Shown: positions 8,052 through 15,162, counted from the first letter of the stretch. The stretch is DNA of 33,761 bases from Clostridiales bacterium (GCA_003559095.1 PWMW01000394.1:1-33761), one strand, 5' to 3'. Notes: generated by a model from the sequence alone, not told the origin. Numbers and translations: made by a program.

Positions 8052-8057
8052 AAGCGT

Positions 8058-8403
8058 AGGCAGAGTTCAAGGGAATTCTACTGACGCATGTTCGGAACCA
8101 AGGACAAATCCAGATCCAGTACCGCTTCTTAGAGTGCCGAATTGAAGGGTGCTTCACAGTGACTGATCGTTGGCAATTCACAGTAGCTTCGTGCAGGCTT
8201 GTCGATGCTTCGACAAGGCAGCGGCACAAGATGTGAGTTGACTGGCGGGAGCCACTGCGAAGAGAAGAAGTTTGACGTGTAGTCATTCTTCCGCTGAGAC
8301 TGGCCTTACCGCTCCGAAATATGGGGAAGATAGATTCGCTGGACTCTGCCCTTCTATGTGTTCTGTGTTGTTAGCAGCTCCCGGGTTTGATGCCGGGAGC
8401 TTT
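8058..8403 (+). ncRNA. Structured non-coding RNA, copy 2 of 3 (~345 nt)
   Basis: The closing stem pairs GGCAGAG (8059-8065) with CTCTGCC (8344-8350) and extends through TTC with a G-U pair or a bulged T. The next 15 bases (CAGAGTTCAAGGGAAT) are identical to copy 1, and GACGCAT recurs 11-12 bases on. The interior has diverged but keeps a strong hairpin (CTTGTCGA/TCGACAAG, 8198-8217), CACAGTGAC, and the terminal TTCGCTGGA. No sense-strand ORF of note. It ends at a terminator convergent with the dUTPase gene. Function unknown. Confidence 0.7.
8376..8403 (+). terminator. Terminator-like hairpin of structured RNA copy 2
   Basis: AGCTCCCGG pairs with CCGGGAGCT around a short loop, followed by only three T residues before GCG. 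The stem is strong but the U-tract is short, so termination may be partial. It lies between this RNA and the 3' end of the convergent dUTPase gene. Confidence 0.7.
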
Positions 8404-8454
8404 GCGCGCTGTGAAGGCAGATAAAGCCGGTAGCAGCAATGGGGTCTGCGGCTA

Positions 8455-8922
8455 CTACTGTTTTCCCGACGACCCATGGCCGCCGCGATCGACGCTGCTC
8501 AGTTCGGCCACTTCAACGAAGTCTACGAAAGGCATCTTGGCCTGTACACGAAACTGCGCCGTACGATCGTGCAGGTGCAGAGTGCCGGCACGCAGCGCAT
8601 ACACCGATTGGAACCACATGTCGCCAGATCCACAGTAACTTTCGTCAATGACGCCCGGTGTGTTGGTTTGGATAAGGCCGAAATACTTAAAGGTACTGCT
8701 GCGCGGTGCCACTAGGGCTTCATGACCGGACGGAAGCTGGACAGAGATGCCGAGATTGATCAGAAAGTGATCACCGGCGTTGTAATGGAATGGCTCCTTT
8801 TTTAAGTCATAGGTGGAACCTTCGTGGCGGACGGCGGCCGCTCGAAGGTCAATCCAGTCGCCCTGGGCTGTCTGTTCGAGACGGGGCATCGACGGGTCAT
8901 GGTACATGATTCGCAACTGCAA
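8455..8922 (-). CDS. dut: dUTP diphosphatase (YncF/YosS-like)
   Basis: 155 residues. Hydrolyses dUTP to dUMP and diphosphate, keeping uracil out of DNA and feeding dTMP synthesis; the family is a cytosolic trimer. All five motifs are visible: GDWIDLRAA (21-29), APRSS (72-76), GVIDESYCGSGDMWF (90-104), DRTAQFRV (119-126) and DRGGHGSSG (145-153). The closest resemblance is to Bacillus YncF and the SP-beta phage protein YosS. The TTG at 8922 has AAAGGAG nine bases upstream; the longer frame to 8967 would read through that site. It is antisense to, and lies between, structured RNA copies 2 and 3. No other phage-like gene accompanies it. Confidence 0.9.
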   Translation of the reverse strand: MQLRIMYHDPSMPRLEQTAQGDWIDLRAAAVRHEGSTYDLKKEPFHYNAGDHFLINLGISVQLPSGHEALVAPRSSTFKYFGLIQTNTPGVIDESYCGSGDMWFQSVYALRAGTLHLHDRTAQFRVQAKMPFVDFVEVAELSSVDRGGHGSSGKQ

Positions 8923-9349
8923 TGGAAACAACTCCTTTGGAAGGGTTCGGAATGCCAGGTCTCTCAAGAGGCCTGCTGCTGATTGATGCTGCTAGTTCCT
9001 TCGGCGGTATCGCATCGCGATCCTGCCTGATTTTGCCGACTGCTGACCGTGGGTACAGAGCGGGACAGTGGATTAGCTCCGAGCTGACGCCAGGATGGTG
9101 CGTGAGAGGCTCGGCCGAGAAACGTGTTGATAAAGTACCCTGGCGAGCGCTTAACAAGAGACGCGAAATCGCTTTAGCCGAGATTCCACCGAGGCGGCCC
9201 GTAAATGTTGGACATGCAAACACGTCTGTGAACCAGGCCTGCTAGACCGACTATTTGCTAAGTCAAGATATGCGGTGAAAACCGGTGAACCATGGCCAAA
9301 ACCCCAGTCAATGGCTGCAAATTCGAAGTAAAATGGCTGTAAAGAACTA
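8923..9349. other. Non-coding interval between dut and structured RNA copy 3
   Basis: About 430 bases divergent between the dUTPase gene (minus) and the promoter of RNA copy 3 (plus). I see no convincing gene, no recognisable riboswitch and no fourth RNA copy. A weak minus-strand promoter (TTGTTA, 17 bases, TTTATC) can be drawn near 9127-9155 for dut but is not compelling. Confidence 0.5.
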
Positions 9350-9378
9350 TTGCCAAAGCTGGCAATATGACGTATACT
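9350..9378 (+). promoter_or_regulatory. Promoter of structured RNA copy 3
   Basis: TTGCCA (9350-9355), an exact 17-base spacer and TATACT (9373-9378). The clearest of the three RNA promoters; predicted start near 9385, at the first base of the closing stem. Confidence 0.75.
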
Positions 9379-9384
9379 GAAAGT

Positions 9385-9724
9385 GAGCAGAACATCGAGG
9401 AATACTCCTGATACAGGCAGGGTAAAGAGGAAATTCCGAGGCCATGCTTTGGGGATTTGCTGGTTAACTGGCTGTTCCATTCGAGGATGAGGTCCGTTTG
9501 TAAGACAGGTATGTGCTTGGACAGAGTTAGATGGTTGAACGACTATCGTCTGTGATTCAAGAGCCTGCAACTTGGAAGCGAGATTAGCTTGGGTGGATAT
9601 GTCGGATCCTGAATGGGCCAGTCCTGATCATAGGGCCTTTGGGTATATCTGCAGTATCGGAAAAGGTTCGTTGATGTTCTGCTCATCATTGTTAATTCCC
9701 GGAGCCGCGAGGGCTCCTTTTTTT
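9385..9724 (+). ncRNA. Structured non-coding RNA, copy 3 of 3 (~340 nt)
   Basis: The most diverged copy, with the longest closing stem: GAGCAGAACATCGA (9385-9398) pairs with TTGATGTTCTGCTC (9671-9684), 14 bp with one G-U. Relative to copy 1 the inner half of the stem differs on both strands while pairing is kept. The stem again leads into GGAA paired with TTC and the TTCG junction. Other shared elements are CTCCTGA after the GGAA and ACAG-GTTAGAT in the interior. It ends at a strong terminator, 62 bases before the cyclase-family gene. Confidence 0.7.
9701..9724 (+). terminator. Intrinsic terminator of structured RNA copy 3
   Basis: GGAGCC, a five-base loop, GGCTCC and seven T residues, 15 bases after the closing stem. 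It separates this RNA from the following protein gene. Confidence 0.9.
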
Positions 9725-9785
9725 GTCCCAGCGGCAGCATTGCGAACCATTTGCCGAAATCCAGTTTTCTTAGGGGGAAACATAA

Positions 9786-10421
9786 ATGAAGCTACCAGGG
9801 CACGTCATTGATCTTTCCCATCCCATCCAGCAGGGAATGCCTGTCTATCCGGGAGATGAAGCTATCACGTTGTACCGTTCCCGGCAGCTGCAGCAGGATG
9901 GGTACACGAACCACCGCTTGACCACGGGCATGCACGTGGGAACACATTTGGACATGCCCATGCACATGATAGAAGATGGGCGCTATGTTAGGGATCTTCC
10001 CCTTGAACGAACCATGGGTCCGGCCTTGGTGTTGGATGTGCGTCATGAGACAGAAATCCAGTGGAGCGACGAGTATGCAGAGCGGATGTGTACGGTGGTG
10101 GTGCTGTGGACCGGGTGGGACGCTTTCTACGGCTCGAAAAAGTATTACAGCCATCCCACCGTAAGCCTAGAGTTCGCCGAGCAGGCTTGGCAGGCGGGGA
10201 TGCGGTTATTGGTCATGGACATACCGGGGCCTGATACGCCGCCTTTTCCTGTTCATCATTTTTTGTTCGACCACGACGTGTTGATTGTGGAGAATGCTAC
10301 CCACCTCGACCGTCTGCAGAGTCTGCGGCAACCGGCGGTGGCCGCTGTGCCGTTGAACATCCAGGCTGATGCCTCTCCCGTGCGAGCCCTGGCTTGGGAT
10401 TTGGCGGAGCCGGCCATCTAG
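9786..10421 (+). CDS. Cyclase / kynurenine formamidase-like metal hydrolase
   Basis: 211 residues of the cyclase family (PF04199), which includes arylformamidase KynB and other amidohydrolase-like enzymes. The metal-binding signature HVGTHLDMPMH is at residues 50-60; DLSHPI (9-14) and the later MDIPGPD are also typical. It probably hydrolyses an amide or lactone-like bond in the cytosol. No kyn genes flank it, so the kynurenine pathway is not implied. The ATG is preceded by TAGGGGGAAA. It probably needs a promoter of its own, because the RNA terminator lies directly upstream; I did not identify one. Confidence 0.85.
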   Translation: MKLPGHVIDLSHPIQQGMPVYPGDEAITLYRSRQLQQDGYTNHRLTTGMHVGTHLDMPMHMIEDGRYVRDLPLERTMGPALVLDVRHETEIQWSDEYAERMCTVVVLWTGWDAFYGSKKYYSHPTVSLEFAEQAWQAGMRLLVMDIPGPDTPPFPVHHFLFDHDVLIVENATHLDRLQSLRQPAVAAVPLNIQADASPVRALAWDLAEPAI

Positions 10422-10469
10422 CTTTCGGGTTTCGGGTTGTTGGTGGCTAGTTTGGCTCTGAACCAAAAG

Positions 10470-10502
10470 AAACCGCACCGTCTGCCATGCCGGTGCGGTT
10501 TT
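10470..10502. terminator. Bidirectional intrinsic terminator between convergent genes
   Basis: AAACCGCACCG, a ten-base loop, then CGGTGCGGTTT: an 11-bp stem with A-tract on one side and T-tract on the other. It serves the cyclase gene (plus) and the flavoprotein gene (minus). Confidence 0.85.
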
Positions 10503-10526
10503 GCCGCGTTCTGCCTTGCATTGGGA

Positions 10527-11921
10527 TCAATTGTGGCCGTGGATGCGCCGGACGATATTGCGGGCAGCCAGAATCCCGCTGGCGCTGGCTTGGGAAAGTC
10601 CGCGGGTGACACCGGCTCCGTCGCCGACGGCAAAAAAGTTCGGGATTTCCGTTTCGAGATCCTTGGTCAACTGCAAACGCGAGCTGTAAAATTTCACTTC
10701 CACGCCGTAAAGCAGCGTGTCGTGGTTGGCCATACCTGGTGCTAACTTATCTAAGGCATAGATCATCTCAATGATGTTATCCAGATGACGTTTGGGAAGT
10801 ACTAAGCTGAGATCTCCCGGGGTGGCCGCTAAGGTTGGCCGTGTGAAACTCTGATCCAAACGGTGTTGGGTACTGCGGCGTCCTTTCATCAGATCGCCGA
10901 ATCGCTGTACCAAGACGCCGCCGCCCAGCATGTTAGAAAAGGAGGCAATGCGCTTGCCGTATTGGTGCGGTTCGTTGAACGGGTGGGTCAATGTATTGCT
11001 CACCAACAGTGCAAAGTTAGTATTCTGGCTGTGAAGCTTTTTGTCTCGATAGCTGTGACCGTTCACGGTGATAATTCCATCTGTATTCTCAGCTACAACA
11101 TATCCATTGGGGTTCATGCAGAATGTTCGCACCAAGTCGCCGTACTGCTGCGTGCGGTAAACTAACTTGGCTTCATACACTTCATCGGTAATGTGACGAA
11201 AGACGTCTGCGGGAACTTCGACGCGCACGCCAACGTCCACTTGGTTGTTGGTTAAGGACAAGCCCAGTTCGCGACACTGGCCAGTGAACCACTCGGCACC
11301 GGCCCGCCCTGGAGCTGCGATGAGATAGTCACAGGAGACCGGCGTCTCCTGGCCTTCTAGCTGCAGAGAAAATCCTTCGTTCTTGGGTTCGATCTTCGCC
11401 ACGGTGGTTCGGAAGCAAATTTCTACCGTTTCTTTGAGGCTTTCGTAGATCTTGGTCAGAATCGTTAAGTTGTTCTCTGTACCGAGGTGTTTGACCTCTG
11501 CCTGCAGCAGATGTAGGTCATGACCTAAGGCCTGGCGTCCGATATCGGAATGTACGGTGCTGAAGGACTCGGCCGGTGCACCGTGGGCCATATTCACTTC
11601 ATCCACGTAATGAATCAACTGCATCACTTCGTTGTCATCTACGAACTCGTTCAGCCAGCCCCCAAAGGTGGTTGTGAAGTTGTATTTGCCGTCCGAGAAG
11701 GCACCGGCGCCACCGAACCCGCGCATAATACCGCAGATATTGCAGTTAATGCACTGCGGCACTTTCTTCGTGGTGATGGGACAAGTGCGGGCATAGATGT
11801 CGTCCCCGGTTTCGAGGAGCAGCACGCGAGCCTCCGGGTGAATTTTCATCAGTTCGAACGCGCTGAAGATGCCGGCTGGGCCGGCCCCGATGATGGCTAT
11901 ATCATAGTGCTTGTTTAGCAA
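10527..11921 (-). CDS. FAD-dependent dehydrogenase, COG2509-type
   Basis: 464 residues of the uncharacterised FAD-dependent dehydrogenase family. The dinucleotide motif is IIGAGPAG near the N-terminus. A Cys cluster (C47, C57, C60, C63) precedes GFGGAGAFSDGKYN, a signature of this family, and the C-terminal FFAVGDGAGVTRGLSQASASGI is the second FAD-contact motif. Its substrate is not known. The TTG at 11921 has GGAAGGA eight bases upstream and places the Rossmann motif at the expected distance; the frame opens at 11966 without a better site. Transcription starts about 165 bases upstream, from a good promoter, through a structured leader. Confidence 0.85.
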   Translation of the reverse strand: MLNKHYDIAIIGAGPAGIFSAFELMKIHPEARVLLLETGDDIYARTCPITTKKVPQCINCNICGIMRGFGGAGAFSDGKYNFTTTFGGWLNEFVDDNEVMQLIHYVDEVNMAHGAPAESFSTVHSDIGRQALGHDLHLLQAEVKHLGTENNLTILTKIYESLKETVEICFRTTVAKIEPKNEGFSLQLEGQETPVSCDYLIAAPGRAGAEWFTGQCRELGLSLTNNQVDVGVRVEVPADVFRHITDEVYEAKLVYRTQQYGDLVRTFCMNPNGYVVAENTDGIITVNGHSYRDKKLHSQNTNFALLVSNTLTHPFNEPHQYGKRIASFSNMLGGGVLVQRFGDLMKGRRSTQHRLDQSFTRPTLAATPGDLSLVLPKRHLDNIIEMIYALDKLAPGMANHDTLLYGVEVKFYSSRLQLTKDLETEIPNFFAVGDGAGVTRGLSQASASGILAARNIVRRIHGHN

Positions 11922-11958
11922 GGCAGTAATCCTTCCTTTCTGGTTGCGTGAACTCACA

Positions 11959-12078
11959 GCGTCCACACCAGACGGGACGTAACGATGGTGTTTGTGTGGA
12001 CGAGGTCACGGAAATCCCAAAGGATGGGATTTCGCGGTTCGTGGATGGCTTTCCATCGTCATGTTTGCGAGTGGACGC
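11959..12078 (-). promoter_or_regulatory. Structured 5' leader of the flavoprotein gene with competing pairings
   Basis: On the minus strand, segment A (GCGTCCAC, 12078-12071) and segment B (CGTCCACAC, 12002-11994) are both complementary to segment C (GTGTGGACGC, 11968-11959). Segment D (ACGATGG, 12059-12053) can pair locally with CCATC (12048-12044) or distally with CCATCGT (11988-11982). A firm hairpin, GAAATCCC/GGGATTTC (12033-12011), sits in the middle. A:C plus D:distal gives one long nested fold; B:C plus D:local gives two separate hairpins. This looks like a switchable leader. It matches no riboswitch I know. Confidence 0.45.
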
Positions 12079-12094
12079 CACAGCAGCCAAGGAA

Positions 12095-12123
12095 ATTATA
12101 CCGGACTGCCGGCCCGATGTAAA
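12095..12123 (-). promoter_or_regulatory. Strong sigma-A promoter for the flavoprotein gene
   Basis: Minus strand: TTTACA (12123-12118), an exact 17-base spacer and consensus TATAAT (12100-12095). Predicted transcript start near 12088. Confidence 0.85.
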
Positions 12124-12148
12124 GAGAGAAGGATTCTGAGACACAGCG

Positions 12149-12208
12149 GCGAACATTTAAGAGTTCGCAGTCTGAACATAATGACCGTATGTTCAAATAA
12201 CGTTCGAC
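12149..12208 (+). promoter_or_regulatory. Operator-like region upstream of xpt (two perfect inverted repeats)
   Basis: First dyad: GCGAAC (12149-12154) and GTTCGC (12163-12168). Second dyad: TGAACATA (12173-12180) and TATGTTCA (12188-12195). A further half-site, GTTCGACAT, follows at 12202-12210. The CGAACATT core (12150-12157) resembles the PurBox recognised by PurR of Bacillus, which controls xpt there. A possible promoter (TTCGCA, 18 bases, TATGTT) would lie inside the dyads. No purine-riboswitch core is present. Confidence 0.4.
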
Positions 12209-12224
12209 ATTTGGAGGTTGCAGC

Positions 12225-12794
12225 GTGGAACGATTGCAAGAAGCTATACGTCAGCGGGGGAGTGTCCGCGGGCAGGACATTGTCAAGGTAGACAGTTTCC
12301 TCAACCATCAACTGGATGTGGAGCTGCTCGATGCCATTGCCGCAGAGTTGGCCGCCCGTTTTCGCGGCGGGCCAGTGACAAAAATTCTAACATGCGAAGC
12401 GTCGGGTATCGCTGTCGCCGCAGCGGTAGCTCGCATATTTCGTGTGCCGGCTGTATTCGCGAAAAAGAACCCATCGCGGAATCTCGATCCAGACTGTTTC
12501 AGTGCCGATGTCTATTCCTACACCCGCCAGCAGATCTACCAGATCCGGGTTTCCCGCAGTTACTTAGGTCCTGCTGACCACGTTCTGATCGTTGATGATT
12601 TCTTGGCCAATGGCCTGGCACTTTTGGGAATGAAATCTTTGGTGGATCAAGCAGGTGCTCATTTGGTAGGCTGTGGCATCGTGATCGAAAAAGGATTCCA
12701 ACCCGGTGGCCGCAAGGTTCGCAGTACGGGAACCCGTGTTGAATCCTTGGTGGTCATTGATCGCATCGAGAATGGTCAAGTGCATTTTGCCTAA
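12225..12794 (+). CDS. xpt: Xanthine phosphoribosyltransferase
   Basis: 189 residues, full length. Converts xanthine (and some guanine) with PRPP to XMP in purine salvage. The N-terminal MERLQEAI, KILTCEASGIAVA (53-65), VFAKK (78-82) and the PRPP loop VLIVDDFLANG (120-130) are diagnostic. The GTG start is preceded by GGAGG at seven bases. No permease gene (pbuX) follows, unlike the Bacillus operon; instead there is a terminator and a convergent exporter gene. Upstream dyads suggest PurR-like control. Confidence 0.95.
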   Translation: MERLQEAIRQRGSVRGQDIVKVDSFLNHQLDVELLDAIAAELAARFRGGPVTKILTCEASGIAVAAAVARIFRVPAVFAKKNPSRNLDPDCFSADVYSYTRQQIYQIRVSRSYLGPADHVLIVDDFLANGLALLGMKSLVDQAGAHLVGCGIVIEKGFQPGGRKVRSTGTRVESLVVIDRIENGQVHFA

Positions 12795-12954
12795 TGGTTC
12801 CCGATGATCTTGGAACCCGGGCATGTGCGCCGGACTCTGCCTATGTCTCAACATTGTGCAAGCTGCAGCTTTGCCTGGAGTTAGCGCTGGGACAACTGTG
12901 GAGTTACGCCAATGACCATGAGGTTGGCACCATTCCGGAGCACCAGGGACAAAC

Positions 12955-13004
12955 AAAGACTGTGCAGCTGCCGACCAAAAAGCCGGTGACCGCACAGTCT
13001 TTTT
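12955..13004. terminator. Intrinsic terminator between xpt and the MFS gene
   Basis: GACTGTGC (12958-12965) pairs with GCACAGTC (12992-12999) and is followed by five T; an A-rich stretch on the other side lets it act on the minus strand too. It lies 160 bases after the xpt stop. The stretch from 12795 to 12954 holds no gene that I can support. Confidence 0.8.
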
Positions 13005-13064
13005 GTCTTGCATGGGCAAGGAACGGTCTGTGTCAAGCAAGCAACTTCCCGTTGTCGGAGGCGC

Positions 13065-14312
13065 CTATTCAGAATCCTCGCTGGCTGCTGGCGCCCGGTG
13101 TCGCAGCGTTGCTAAATACAGAACGCTTACAGGCAGCAGGATCATCGCCGTGACGACTAAAGCCCACGGTACCCCGTACAGTGAAGCTGCCAGACCAATC
13201 AAAGGACCACCGGCAATTTGCCCCAGAGAGTTCACCAGGCTGACCACAGACAGCATCGTGGCGCGGATGGCGTTGGGCAGATATGCATTGACCCAAGCCT
13301 CATAGAGCGGTTCCTGGACAGACCGCAGCAGTGACGAGCCCAGATATGCACCAAGGGCCAGAGAAAACTCCCCGGCCAATGCGAAGAGCACGATGCTGGC
13401 TGTGTAGAGGGTATTCACCAAAAACAACACCACAGCCATCAGTCCGAGGCGGGCAAAATCCATGCGGCGGCGGACGATCTCCGCTGCTCCCAACGTCAGA
13501 AGCATTCCCACAGCATTAATGAGGCCAAACCAGTAGATTGGTGGCAGTTGCCCCAAGGACGGAACCACCAAAGCGGGGAGCCCCACATTGCGGAGAAAAT
13601 GAAACTCCCAGAAACGATCCATGCCTTCACTGGCCAGACCCGCCAAGAGGGCAGCGGCCAATAGAAGCCAGAGCACGGGCTGTTGGCCCAGTAGACGCCG
13701 GCCAGCCCGCAGCGGTTCCAAGTGGTCTCGCCAGCCCGCAGCAGCCGCCACATGTGGGCGTTTCGTTTCCTTCATGGCCACGGTCAGTCCCAGTGCCATA
13801 ATCATGAACAACACACCGGCCGTGACAATGGGCCAGTGCAGGGAATACTGCCCCAGCCAGACGGCGATGACGATGCCCAGCAGACTGCCGATACTGCCCG
13901 CCTGGGCTCCGCGCACCAGCACTGGGCCTACGGGCAGTGGGTGGATCTCGTCCACCAACCAAGCGGTCTGGGCACCATCGGTAAAGGTGTAGCCCACACC
14001 CCAAAGAACTTGAGCCCACAAAATCCAGCCAAACACAGGCAGACTGCCTTCAACCACAAACCCTAAACCCACCAATCCATACCCGAAGATCACCGACCAT
14101 TTGCGGCTGCGGCGGTCGGCCAACAACCCGGTGGGGATCTCAAAGACAAACACGGCCAACTCCAAAATTGTTCCGACTAAAATCAGCTGCAGCGGATTAA
14201 GACCCGCTACTTCCACACGGTACACCGCGGCCAACGTAAAAGCTAGCGCGAAAAAACAGGCCGCTGCTGCAGACATCAGCGCGAACACCGTCTGTGGTTT
14301 CATTTTCTCCAT
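13065..14312 (-). CDS. Major facilitator superfamily transporter
   Basis: About 415 residues with twelve predicted membrane helices. MFS motif A is visible after helix 2 as GLLADRRSRKWSV, and an Asp/Gln-rich segment (FTDGAQTAWLVDEI) marks helix 4. This architecture is common in drug or small-molecule exporters of the H+-antiporter type; the substrate cannot be read. The 5' end offers two ATGs: that at 14321 is only two bases from AGGAGG, while 14312 is eleven bases away and is preferred. Convergent with xpt; upstream lies a long non-coding repeat region. Confidence 0.85.
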   Translation of the reverse strand: MEKMKPQTVFALMSAAAACFFALAFTLAAVYRVEVAGLNPLQLILVGTILELAVFVFEIPTGLLADRRSRKWSVIFGYGLVGLGFVVEGSLPVFGWILWAQVLWGVGYTFTDGAQTAWLVDEIHPLPVGPVLVRGAQAGSIGSLLGIVIAVWLGQYSLHWPIVTAGVLFMIMALGLTVAMKETKRPHVAAAAGWRDHLEPLRAGRRLLGQQPVLWLLLAAALLAGLASEGMDRFWEFHFLRNVGLPALVVPSLGQLPPIYWFGLINAVGMLLTLGAAEIVRRRMDFARLGLMAVVLFLVNTLYTASIVLFALAGEFSLALGAYLGSSLLRSVQEPLYEAWVNAYLPNAIRATMLSVVSLVNSLGQIAGGPLIGLAASLYGVPWALVVTAMILLPVSVLYLATLRHRAPAASEDSE

Positions 14313-14470
14313 TACGGCCATAACCTCCTAAGAATAGGCGGCGCAAGGTGGCTGTTAGCAATCTTGCTGCCGCTGTTTGGTCTGGTGCAGGAGGATATGG
14401 CAGCGTTCCCGTAGGGATACGTCAACATCGAGCTGCTGGTGGCCAGTGCTGTTAGATGCCTTGTGGACGC

Positions 14471-14536
14471 AGCTATGCTCGGTCTGGGCACCAGCTATGC
14501 TCCGTCTGGGCAGCAGCTGTGCTCCGTCTGGGCAAC
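14471..14536. repeat. Three tandem 22-bp repeats
   Basis: Units based on AGCTATGCTCCGTCTGGGCA plus two variable bases, head to tail at 14471, 14493 and 14515, with only a few substitutions. Non-coding context upstream of the MFS gene. Confidence 0.85.
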
Positions 14537-14698
14537 AGCAATTCAATGTCATGATGCGACGTCAGTGCTTGGTGAGGTGGTCACCAGCATCGCCGTCGGG
14601 AACGAGCATATCCTCATGGATGGGTAGTTCTTTGGAGGTCATTGACATGGTTGAGCGCCCCTCTGCAGATAGTTTCCGCGCCCGCCATTTCGCTGCGG

Positions 14699-14751
14699 GC
14701 ACACGATCATGCACATTGTACCATCATTGATCCGTGTGCGCCAGCTTTTTT
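14699..14751 (+). terminator. Hairpin followed by a T-run
   Basis: GCACACGATCA (14699-14709) pairs with TGATCCGTGTGC (14728-14739) as an 11-bp stem with one bulged C; six T residues follow after six bases. No established gene ends here on the plus strand. A 27-codon ORF with GGAGG eight bases upstream (14648-14731) overlaps it and is unproven. Confidence 0.4.
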
Positions 14752-14803
14752 GCGAACGTTCTCGGATTTTGCGATCAACGGCATGCTGGAACGTGCATCC
14801 AGG

Positions 14804-14943
14804 CACCTGGCACTTGGTAAAAGTTTCCAGACACCTGGTGCTTGGCAAAAGTTTCCAGACGTCTGGTGCTTGGCAAAAGTTTCCAGACGTCTGGTGCTTG
14901 GGAAAGGTTTCCAGACACCTGGCACTTGGGAGAAAGTTCCAGG
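14804..14943. repeat. Five tandem 28-bp repeats with an internal palindrome
   Basis: Five head-to-tail units at 14804, 14832, 14860, 14888 and 14916, with no spacers. Each has the form CACCTGGTGCTTGGCAAAAG followed by TTTCCAGA. Across unit boundaries 2/3 and 3/4 the 12-bp palindrome CCAGACGTCTGG forms; at other boundaries it is CCAGACACCTGG. A decayed sixth unit contains CCAGGTACCAGG. Because 28 is not a multiple of three and no ORF is supported, this is a non-coding palindromic minisatellite. Microsatellite-like ACACCCAA units follow to about 14990. Confidence 0.9.
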
Positions 14944-15153
14944 TACCAGGTGGGTGACAGAAACACCCAAACACCCAAACACACAAATACCAGGTAAGTG
15001 GAACAAGTTGCACCTACGCGTCCAACAGCATTCAACAGCATCCGACGTCGTTCAACGTTAGAAACCGAGCCCCTGCCCATTGTTTTCATCCAGCCCACCG
15101 TCTGCGCAGAACCGGCGAAGACACGCTCCAAGCGTGATTCTTCATCACAAACA

Positions 15154-15162
15154 TGCTATACT
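15154..15162 (+). promoter_or_regulatory. Extended -10 promoter element
   Basis: TGCTATACT, an extended -10 with no good -35. Predicted start near 15169, 26 bases before a tiny Cys-rich ORF and about 200 bases before the Gfo/Idh-like gene. Confidence 0.5.

Noticed and set aside
8455-8922. dUTPase as marker of a prophage
   Set aside because: No integrase, structural or lysis genes or attachment-site repeats nearby; the protein family is also chromosomal in Bacillota.
7592-9724. 6S RNA, RNase P RNA, SRP RNA, tmRNA or a known large ornate RNA for the three copies
   Set aside because: 6S is shorter with a central bubble; RNase P P4 motifs, the SRP domain IV loop and a tRNA-like end are not visible; three tandem copies are not expected for RNase P, SRP or tmRNA. 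GGAA and ACAG matches to RNase P are too short to count.
12130-12224. Purine riboswitch before xpt
   Set aside because: The conserved junction and loop sequences of the purine aptamer are absent; inverted repeats explain the region better.
14804-14943. CRISPR array
   Set aside because: Units are contiguous without spacers and no cas genes are present.
14642-15061. ORFs through the 28-bp repeats
   Set aside because: The unit length shifts frame at every copy; no domain and no consistent start signal.
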